A stretch of 64,000 nucleotides of DNA from Neoceratodus forsteri (taxonomy: Eukaryota > Chordata > Ceratodontiformes > Ceratodontidae), in NCBI GenBank assembly GCA_016271365.2, contig CM057452.1, positions 1,243,687,001 through 1,243,751,000 on the forward strand. The letters are read 5' to 3'. Positions 56,406 to 64,000 of the stretch are shown piece by piece (position 1 is the first letter of the stretch; each line of letters starts with the position of its first letter). A program made the translations under genes and the position numbers. The notes under the pieces were generated by a model. The model had not been told where the DNA came from. It worked only from the letters and a program-made list of their open reading frames with translations, and made no database searches.

Positions 56406-56822
56406 GTCTAACTTCTAGAATTGATCCAAAGCAGTGATCATAACATTCAGTAGGGTCTCACTACCCTTCTGGACAATGAACATGTCTTTTAGGACTTTAG
56501 AGTGAATTCCACAGGATGCAATTAAATCATGTGGGCTTGTGAGGTATTCTGCCTCAACAATCTGTTTAGGATTAGGTCACTGGTTCTTATCTGCAATAAA
56601 ATGTGCAGTTTGGGCTTGTAAGAAGACCCACACTTCTAAAAAGAATAAGCATTAAAGCAAGCATCTCTCTCTCTCTGGAACCTAAAAGAAACGGGAAAAA
56701 GAAAAAACATAGTTTAGTACTATTCCTCCCACTGGGGTATGGAAAAGTAATTTAATCTCCTTTAAACAGGTTCATTTGATTGACATTTAGCCATTTATCA
56801 GTAACTGTTATTGTGAGGTAGT

Positions 56823-57140
56823 CTAACTTGTTAAACTGCTGGACTGATTTTGTTTACAATGGGATAAGTCCTGTTGTTGGGCCTTGTCCATACATTGTGC
56901 AGCAAACAAGTGTACCTTTTGGATGTCTTGTTTGAGATATTTAACACATTTATCTACTGATGCTCCATCAACAGTGGCAGTACACAGGTCCAGAAGAAAA
57001 TGTTCTGGGAGTCTCATGGACCGTCCAGTCATGATTTCAAAAATGGGGTGTGCTGTGTACCTGCAGAGGGTGTCCCTCTTATTGCCATAAAGAGTAAAGG
57101 CAATAATAAATTCCAGTCCTGTTTGGGGTGTTCTGAACAA
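56823..57140 (-). pseudogene. ERV integrase, C-terminal part
   Basis: A 105-codon minus frame contains HPIFEIMTGRSMRLPEHFLL, corresponding to the stretch after the integrase core where retroviral integrases read (T/S)PxELxxGR. A helical segment follows. The catalytic DDE core upstream is not readable, and a SINE sits in between. It is a broken remnant of pol. Confidence 0.7.
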
Positions 57141-57414
57141 ATTTATTATAACATAACTTTGATCTGCCTGTTAGCCCATTCCACCTGTCCTGATAACTGT
57201 GAGTTGTAAGGGATATGAAACGTTTGTGTTACTCATAACAAATCCAGAATTTCCTGCATTACTTGGGCTGTAAAGCTGTATCCCTGTAATCAGAATTTAC
57301 CTTTTGGGGTAAAGCTCTACCTGGTAAATAGCTGGTTTACCAAGACATTTGCAGTCACTTTAACTGTGTTGCTCCATTAGGTTCATGATCACTAGTGAAA
57401 ACTAGTTGTTCTTA

Positions 57415-57614
57415 ATGGGGAGGCAGTATAGCGCAGTGGTTTAAGGCTCTGAGCTGCAAATCTGGTGACATCCAGCAGTCCAGACCTGGGTTTGAATCCC
57501 ACAGCTTCCACTTACATACTGTGTGACCCTGTGCAAGTCGCTTAACTTCCTTGTGCTTTGGTCACAAAAAGCAGCTTGGTGTGCTACTCCTGGCTAAACA
57601 ACTTTAAAAAAAAT
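57415..57614 (+). mobile_element. tRNA-derived SINE with MIR/CORE-like body (copy 1)
   Basis: The RNA polymerase III A box TAGCGCAGTGG (57429-57439) and B box GGTTTGAATCC (57489-57499) lie in a tRNA-like head. A body follows that reads ACTGTGTGACCCTGTGCAAG then CGCTTAACTTCC, closely like the CORE region of MIR SINEs. A short unique part and an A-rich end (TTTAAAAAAAA) complete it. It is inserted in the ERV pol, opposite orientation. Confidence 0.85.
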
Positions 57615-58384
57615 GGTTGGCATAGGGCCAATGTAATCAATCTGGATATTGTTTCAGGGGCCTTTTGCCTCTGGGGTAACAAAGTATATTTCCTAGCTGG
57701 TATAGGATTGCTATGTGCACAGATCAATCAGTTACTGCAGTGTTCTACATAATTTCTCATGTGTGGCCATAAGACAGAGGATTTTTATCTGTCTAGGGTT
57801 TTTACTGACTCACTGGTGTCCACCAGTTGGAGTATCATGTACTTAGTACAGTAGATCAAATCTACTCTCTGGTCTTCAGGAATTACCCGTAACTTTTCAT
57901 GAATGTTAAAGCAGTGATGTTCCAAATGAGTAGGCCATCACTGGATAGGTGAATGTCATTTTCACTTTCTTTTAAGAGTTATTTCTGGAAGTTATTCCTC
58001 AGTTCTTTTATTAAGGAACCTATACACTGCCCTCAAATGAAGGTCTTTCTTATGGAGCATAAAGTTCACATTTTAAAATATGATTGAACCTTATGAATGT
58101 ACAGGATTTAAACTGGTTAGTTTTGTGTTGTACACAAACAAGTCACTGTATTTCTCAGAGGTGATATCAGAGAATTGGAACAGAAGTTTGTCTTCTGCCA
58201 AAGAAATTCAGTTTAGAGAGAAACAGACCCAATTAGAATATGTAATAAAAACATTGTTTCTGCAGCCTTTTAGATCAAGGCCATTTTATCAGACTGCAAC
58301 ACTTTACCCTCTCATTGAGTGCTGGTTTCATTTTACATAAGGAAAAATCTTCTTATTCCTTTCTTAACACAGGTTGTGTCTTTC

Positions 58385-59190
58385 TCAAGGATGTTCCAGC
58401 TCTCTAAACCATCCACAAATATTTGTGGTAATTAGGAGACTCCTCACCTCGCTGCTTTTCATTTTATTTGCCAGGTGTGTTTTAACATTGCCTGTGAACC
58501 GTACATGTACGATGATGCAATTACTAGCCATGCACACTCTGTCATCACTAGGATGTACAATAATTCCAAACCCTGCTATCTGACCTTCATTGGTATGTGT
58601 GGCTGAGTCGTCAGTCAAAACATGACACACAGTGGTGTCTTTTGACACTTTCTGAGATTCTGTCAGAAAGGTGCCTGGAACAGGTAGGTCAGGGGGTTGG
58701 AGTGAGCAATCATGGGTCTCTCCTGCAAATTGTAGGCCATGGGCTAACAAGGATGGAGTTTTGATAGGAAGGACAGTGATATAATCCTGTAAAATGAGAG
58801 ACCAGTTTGTAAGTCTGGCATTAGATACAGTCATCTTTTACTCTGTCTGACAACAGAAGATTAGTTGGCAAATGACTGGAATGCAGCACAGTGGGTGCAT
58901 ATCCAATGATGTACATAAAGTATCTCACTGCCCAGTATGTAGACAAAAGATTCATTTCACAAAGGTTGTATTTCAGCTCCACTGGGACAAGCATCTGGGA
59001 TGCATAAGCAATGGGTCTGATGTGTCCATTGTATGTTTGAGCTAAAACTGCTGAGATTGCTTTATTTGATGTGGCAGTTTCAAAATAATGCTCTAAAGCT
59101 GTGTTAAGATTAACCAATGCTGGGGCCATGGTCAGTGATTCCAAAAGAAAAGACAATGATATCAGTATTTGGATACCTTGTACCTTCTTG
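58385..59190 (-). pseudogene. ERV pol: connection and RNase H region
   Basis: Two frames (59190-58821 and 58834-58385) join with a small overlap. The first contains RPIAYASQMLVPVELKYN, the RNase H-proximal text of retroviral RT. The second starts SNARLTNWSLILQD, and its later stretch corresponds to the start of RNase H, with VLTDDSATHTNEGQIAG in place of the usual TDGS. The nominal beginning of the first frame (above 59190) is antisense SINE and not viral. Upstream RT motifs including YxDD are not found. Confidence 0.75.
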
Positions 59191-59193
59191 TAA

Positions 59194-59382
59194 GAAGGCT
59201 CTGAGCTGAAAATTTGGTGACATCCAGCAGACCAGACCTGGGTTTGAATCCCACAGCTTCCGCTTGCATACTGTGTGACCCTGAGCAAGTCACTTAACCT
59301 CCTTGTGCTCCCAGGTCGCTCCTGTAAAAAAGCTTTCAGCTTAGTGTGCTATACCTGGTTAAACAACTAAATAAAAAAAAAA
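59194..59382 (+). mobile_element. tRNA-derived SINE with MIR/CORE-like body (copy 2, 5'-truncated)
   Basis: It starts within the tRNA head at AAGGCTCTGAGCTG and has B box GGTTTGAATCC, TGTGTGACCCTGAGCAAGTC, and an A-rich end. By eye it is close to 90% similar to copy 1, with the same orientation, 1.6 kb away. It lies where the ERV's RT should be, at the edge of the deletion. Confidence 0.85.
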
Positions 59383-60675
59383 GTGCCTGCCATTGTATGT
59401 TCTGGGAATAACCCAGACTGTTCCTGGCTTGTGCCTGCTACTGCAGCCACAGTATGGGATAATTCAGATGTCACTGATGTAGGGTGTTCTGCATCATGTG
59501 CTGGCAGTGCTGGCACTATCAGGGGTGCCTGCACAGTGGAGAAAAATATTGTGCAAGCTGCATGTAGTTCTCCAGCTATGGACTGTGGTTCAGTAGCCAT
59601 CAGGGGTGGAGAAAGTACTGAAACAACTGTCAGCTCAGGTTCAGAAATCAAACCTGTAACCCCCCCCCAACGTGGCCTGTGATGCTGAAGATATTACAGC
59701 CATGAGGCTTTCAGAATCAGGGTTGTCCCCTTCCCCATCAAATGTAAAGTGGGTTTCTCCACCGGAATGTTGCTGGAGGATGGTATTAATGCACTGCATA
59801 GGAAAAGCAGTACCTTCAGTCTTCTCAGGGAAAACTGATGTTAAATTGCATAGTAAATGAAAAACATTTCATGCAATTAACTAAAATGTGTTCTTTAACC
59901 AAGGCCATGCTAATAGAGCAAACATTAACAGCATAAGCTGTTTTTGCAGCATCAGACACTGACTTCATGACAGATTGCATATCAACCTTATTCAAAAGTA
60001 GGTCAGCATCATTTCTAATGAGAATCTTCTGTCCCTCAGAAACACTAGTGTTACTGATAACATTAATCATGCCAAAAAACTCAGTTTTGTTTTGTTTGGT
60101 TATGGTAGCAATCACAGGTCCCTGTGACTGCAGGATCGAATCTCCACGGTGTGGTGGTTGGCCATTTTGGATTATCTCATGGACATCATGGGTTACTGTG
60201 TCATGACCGTCATCATATGACTATGAGTGACCATCTTGGGGATGGTATGGGGATGCAACCTGATGACATGTGTGTCCACCATTTTGAGACTCTAACAATT
60301 CTCCATTTTGTGAATCACAGAAAAACAAGTGGCTAGCCTTTGCTGTAGTCCACCCCACAGCATACTATGAGTGTTCAAAATCAAACTTTTCAACATCAGA
60401 AGAGGCAAGGTCTTTGGGCATTAAGTTAGTATGCCCTGCCCATACCTCTGACTGACGGTGCAAGTTCGCCATATCTGACTTTTTACACCTACATTCTAAC
60501 TACTGAGATACAGGAGTTAGCTTGCTGTAAAGTGCATTGTTTTCAGATTGCAAGACAATCACATCTTGTAAAACTTGTTTTTTATCAACAGAAACTGTGT
60601 CATGATTTATATTGAAAACATTCATTTCAAGTCTGCTGTAATTACAACATACTGAATCACATTTTTCAGTCAAGG
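59383..60675 (-). pseudogene. ERV gag-like region
   Basis: Minus frames at 60793-60500, 60115-59825 and 59651-59367 (94-97 codons each) and text between them read as a broken, largely hydrophilic protein. Heptad-like KKQVLQDVIVLQSENNALYS near 60560 suggests a coiled coil. No Cys-His box or protease motif was found. Position after the LTR argues for gag. Confidence 0.45.
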
Positions 60676-60780
60676 TCTGGTGCTGAAATAGCTGTATCAC
60701 AGTAAAATAGACCAGGAATACAGTGTGAGGTGTATGTAAGGTGTATGTAGGATGATAGGGGGCATAACCCAGGCATAACA
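60676..60780 (-). repeat. ERV 5' LTR remnant (~105 bp)
   Basis: It matches the first ~105 bases of the 3' LTR (TGTTA.GCCTGGGTTATGCC, ACACTGTATTCCTGGTCTAT, ACTGTGATA.AGCTATTT). A 10-base tandem duplication (GGTGTATGTA) is extra here. The remaining ~890 bases of LTR are deleted. Confidence 0.75.
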
Positions 60781-60784
60781 AGGT
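60781..60784. repeat. 4-bp TSD of the ERV, right copy (AGGT)
   Basis: AGGT directly follows ...GGCATAACA, the outer end of the LTR remnant. Confidence 0.75.
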
Positions 60785-61005
60785 ACCCAACATATCATGT
60801 TCTTCCCCACACTCAGGCTCTTAAGTTTCTTTACCAGCCTCCTGTGTGGTACAGTGTCAGAGGCCTTACTGAAGCCAAAATAGGGCATATTCACTGCCAT
60901 CCCTGGATCTACGTCTCCAGTTACACAATCAAAGAAATCCATGAGATTCATTTGATATGACCTCTCCCCTGTGAAGCCATGCTGCCAGTGGTCCTGACTG
61001 AACCT
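60785..61005 (-). mobile_element. CR1-type LINE, 5' part of the element split by the ERV
   Basis: The minus frame reads QHGFTGERSYQMNLMDFFDC, VNMPYFGFSKASDTVPHRRL and KKLKSLSVGKNMICWV, and breaks off exactly where the piece ending at 39279 takes up with NWLKDRRQ. The 5' end of the element is truncated near 61005. Confidence 0.9.
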
Positions 61006-62414
61006 TAAATATAAATGTATGTAAAAGGACATCAAACAGCATAGAGAGTAGACAGTTCTAAATATTTTCTAATGTTTTCTTTGTGCTATCCATGTTTGTC
61101 TATGTTCTCTACATGTGAATTTGACTAGAATGTAGATTTTTGGCCATGTCACCATGTACTAGAGGTTTTAATCTTAGTGGGTTATTTTATCTGGATAAAT
61201 AAAGGTTGTTATTATTACTACTACAATTATTAATATTATTTGTGATTGTTAAGCTCTTTACATTATTTCATTTAATGAACAAATGGTTAAATTGCAGCAT
61301 AAGGGCAATCATTAGTGGCAATATGGGTAATCTCCTGCATGTTCTTCTTTTCAATTTAAATTCATGAAAATACTCTTAACACTTTTCATCATTGCTATAT
61401 GGCAGGTATATAATATACTGATCCAAACTATAAAGCTTGTGGAATGTGTGTTTTCTGCATTACTTTATATTTGGCCTTATAGGTCAAGTTATTTAGTTGT
61501 ATCCGTGCTTATAAAATGCATAGTTATATTCATGTCTGCTACATTATGTTGCATGGTCAGGGATCTCCTTATATTATTACTCCCCAATGTTGAAATTTTC
61601 TTGATCTGAATGAATAAGCCCCTTTTAATTAGTAGTTGTTTTCACATTACACTTATTCATACCTGTATAGGAAATAGAAGGGTGAGCCTGATGGAAAAAG
61701 AATCCCTTCTGACTCTACTTTACTACATTAACTCAATGTTTACACTATTGTTTGCATTCATTTAGCCAGAATAGCTATGAGTATCTTCAAATACACATTC
61801 AGGAGAGAGGCGGGGCAATAAGTTTCCATTGTGATAAGGCTGTTTCCATCATTATGTATAACATATTTTGTGCAATACCAGGATCCTATTCCATTGGTGA
61901 ATTGATTCATTAAAGAGCCACTGCCACCTTGAGAAAAACTTTGAAAAACATACCATTTGGACACAAAGTAGCATGTATTTCTGACTAGCTGTCTATTTTC
62001 TATTTCCAGTATTTATTACTGAGGTGATATGCATGAAAACTAGATAGTTGTTCCTTGACGGTTCATCAGCTCCTATTGCTTCTTCCCAACCTGATGTCAT
62101 AATACTCTGCTTGTGACATCACAGTAATTCCCATGGCAACAAAGCATTATAAATTCAAGTAGGGAATGTGATATAAAGCCAGATGAAATCTAAGGGATAA
62201 AGCTATTGTTGTTGTGGGAAAGTCTTCAATTATAAATAATGGAGAGGAGAAATATATAGAAGATATATGAAATACAAGCTGAATTGTGTCTAAATATTAT
62301 GTTTGCCAAAGTTTTCCCAAAGGTGTCAGCTGCTCTTTAAGTACATTAAATATTTCTTGCTTCTTGTTAAAGTTCTTTTATAATATTATTAGGTAGTATG
62401 TTCCTAATATATAT
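61006..62414. other. Mostly unrecognised; a probable LINE 3' tail at ~61130-61240
   Basis: TTATCTGGATAAATAAAGGTTG followed by TTATTATTACTACTAC is a typical CR1/L2-group 3' terminus with an ATT tail on the plus strand. The rest has no readable element or gene. Confidence 0.45.
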
Positions 62415-63030
62415 TTTCTTTGCAAAAACTGCATTAATGCACTAGATAGAGTTCAAGTTTCTGCTACAAATGTATGGAAATGTGGCATTAGGGTTTCCAG
62501 CCCTAACCCCTTCCCCACCTCAATGTAGTAAAAGGGAAAAAAAAGAGAACATTAGGGTTTTGGTCTCCAGAATCTTGGCATCAAGTGGTGGGGTCTCACT
62601 TGAGGTTGTCAATCAAAATGCTCACTCCTACCTCTAGCCTCTAGCTTCCTGTCTGAAGTGGAAGGTACAGATTCAAGCCAGTGCCTCATACTTATACAAT
62701 CTTCAAAGGCAGAGAAGTATGCTCCACCACACTTTGCCAATATGCATGTCGTAGCCTTCTTCACACAGGGCCCCAAAAAATGAGATCACTTCTAACCTTG
62801 TTTTGCTCAGGGACAAGGGTGGGCATTAGGGTTAATAACCCAAAGAAAGACCACACCACTGACTCACAAAGACTCTGGAGAACCAAAACCCATATGGTTT
62901 TTCATTTTGCTGCTTGGGGAGTCTGGTGGGAGTTAGGGTTAGAAATCCTAACACCACATTTCTATACTTTTGTGGTATTAACTTGAACCCTAACTGATGC
63001 ATTAACACAGTATTTTTCAAAGAATTTCCT
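62415..63030. repeat. Foldback block with enlarged loop (composite copy E)
   Basis: The left arm begins TTTGCAAAAACTGCATTAATG and has GGAAATGTGGCATTAGGGTT. The right arm has AACACCACATTT, GAACCCTAACTGATGCATTA and ends TTTTTCAAAGAATTTCC. The loop is ~150-250 bases, larger than in copies C, D and F. Confidence 0.8.
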
Positions 63031-63629
63031 TTCTTTTGAGATAGTTAAATTGTATGCTTCTTAATGCGTGAAGACATGCAGATGCGCAGGCCCAAGGGAC
63101 AAAAGGGAAGACTCCATCAGTCAATGGAAGTGCAGGGACCCTTGTGGAATCTGCAATTCCATGCAGTGAAGGATGTCAAGAATTCATGGGGCTGTCTGGT
63201 GAGCTTTAGAAACATAGGGCTCTATGTTCCTTGTGCTTCCATGTAACTGCAGATGCAGATGCACTGGGAAAAGAATCCATCTCTTAGCTAATGCACAGGC
63301 CTCTGTGCCACCAATGGGTACAGATGTGAAGGGTCGTATGACAAGACAAGAGTTGTGCTCACTACATGGCACATGGGCCCATGCTGGTAACCTTGCTGAT
63401 TCCATTCCCTGGCTGGGGGTGTCACATAACAGCTCCATCCTACAATCTCATCACATTCTACTGGGTCACTGAGCTCAGCCCCAAACTCTACTTACAGGGA
63501 TGGGATACCAAATCACACTCACTGGTGTCAAGACAGGCACTACACACAAACTTTATTTTTTTTTTATTTTGAGCCTCAAATCTCAAAATAGTCATTTTAT
63601 GACTCCCGTTATAAACATGACATATAGCA
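63031..63629. other. Composite-family spacer, non-coding
   Basis: It begins with TTTCTTTTGAGATAGTTAAA, shared with the other copies after the foldback block. The remainder (including a T-rich run at ~63555) is specific to this copy. Open frames here are short and on both strands. Confidence 0.4.
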
Positions 63630-64000
63630 TTAATAGTATATTGGTCAAAATGTCATTTTGCACCAGAAGTGCAAAAATACATCTTGTCCAGGAATTAAAA
63701 AGTGACACCTGTCACATTTATGAGTTGGTGTGAATAAAAAAATGGCTATGTTGACATTTTGGAGCGAAAGTACAGAAAATTACTGAAGTTAAGAGTAAAC
63801 ATTGAAATACTGCATGCTCACTCATAACTTGGTCATTTTACCATACTTATACACCAAATTGTCAGCATAGCATTCTTATGACCCCAACTCATGAGCCCAG
63901 TAGGTGAAAAGTTTTGAATCCCTGCCAAAACATCATTCCATGCCACAGGTGCAAAAACACATTTTGACCTGGATCTGAAAAATGGCAGCTATCACATTCA
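63630..64000. repeat. 298-bp-type tandem units running off the window (copy E)
   Basis: ACCAGAAGTGCAAAAATACA at ~63663 and CACAGGTGCAAAAACACATT at ~63945 begin successive units ~282 bases apart. Blocks CACCAAATTGTCAGCATAGC and TTCTTATGACCCCAACTCAT match the other copies. The array continues beyond the window end. Confidence 0.8.

Larger units (their letters stand above)
39284..60780 (-). mobile_element. Endogenous retrovirus, minus strand, degraded and invaded
   Basis: The termini are TG...CA type (TGTTATGCC at 60780, ...AGATTACA at 39284), with a 4-bp TSD AGGT inside a CR1 reading frame. Minus-strand order: a ~105-bp remnant of the 5' LTR, a gag-like region (about 60.5-59.4 kb), the end of the RT with RNase H (59.19-58.4 kb), integrase C-terminus (57.14-56.8 kb), a presumed env region (56.7-55.6 and 51.5-49.4 kb), a polypurine tract at 46593-46607 and the 3' LTR. 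Most of the RT is missing and all frames are broken. A gamma/epsilon-like affinity is suggested by the 4-bp TSD and the NAR-type RNase H entry. This is inference. Confidence 0.8.

Noticed and set aside
57415..57500. A tRNA gene
   Set aside because: A and B boxes are present, but the head is followed by a CORE-like body and A-rich tail, and a second copy exists; it is a SINE.
1..64000. CRISPR array, prokaryotic operon or phage
   Set aside because: Repeats have vertebrate retroelement character. There are no short regular direct repeats with spacers, and no bacterial-type gene arrangement.

Overview
The window reads as repeat-choked, non-genic DNA from a vertebrate with a large genome. It has no bacterial gene organisation and no host exon I can recognise. 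Instead it holds layer upon layer of decayed retrotransposons: CR1, L2-like, Tx1/L1-like and I-like LINEs, a MIR/CORE-like tRNA SINE, and an old endogenous retrovirus (ERV). The CR1 tail octamers, the Tx1/L1-type LINE beginning with GGGGAGTCACGTGATG and the MIR-like SINE fit an amphibian (caecilian or salamander) or a lungfish best. That placement is inference. Every coding relic I checked has frameshifts or stops.

Left part (1-20.3 kb): a composite non-coding repeat family dominates and recurs at six places (about 1.25-3.06, 6.58-7.0, 12.0-13.4, 15.2-18.3, 19.3-20.3 and 62.4-64.0 kb). Its modules, in constant order but not all present in every copy, are a ~360-bp inverted-repeat (foldback) block with TTAGGGTT motifs in its arms, a 298-bp unit that can be tandemly repeated, a ~105-bp cassette that looks like a tiny intron (GT...polypyrimidine-AG), and a G-rich minisatellite. 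Between copies lie an L2-like LINE (7.4-9.2 kb), the start of another LINE ORF ending in a degenerate 2A-like motif (9.4-9.8 kb), a 313-bp tandem duplication (11.3-11.9 kb) and two CR1 fragments (15.7-16.85 and 18.4-18.8 kb).

Middle part (20.3-35.8 kb): a nested stack. The base is a minus-strand I-like LINE, cut up by an L2-like 3' end with a GATA microsatellite, a CR1 fragment, a Tx1/L1 3' fragment and a GC-rich segment. Into its ORF1 region a minus-strand ORF1-only LINE (26750-35115) inserted, with a 15-bp target-site duplication (TSD). Into that a full-length plus-strand Tx1/L1-like LINE (27411-33725) inserted, with a 17-bp TSD.

Right part (38.2-61.0 kb): a second stack. A CR1 element (38172-39279 plus 60785-61005) is split by a minus-strand ERV (39284-60780) flanked by the 4-bp TSD AGGT. 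The ERV's 3' LTR is split by a full-length plus-strand I-like LINE (39974-46272, 13-bp TSD). Its interior is split by a 5'-truncated L2-like LINE (~46640-49356), a nearly complete CR1 with an esterase-type ORF1 (51547-55600) and two SINEs. The 5' LTR survives as ~105 bp, and most of the reverse transcriptase is missing.

No functional host gene, tRNA, rRNA or CRISPR array is supported. Long stretches (3.7-5.5, 9.85-11.26, 35.8-38.17 and 61.0-62.4 kb) hold nothing I can name.
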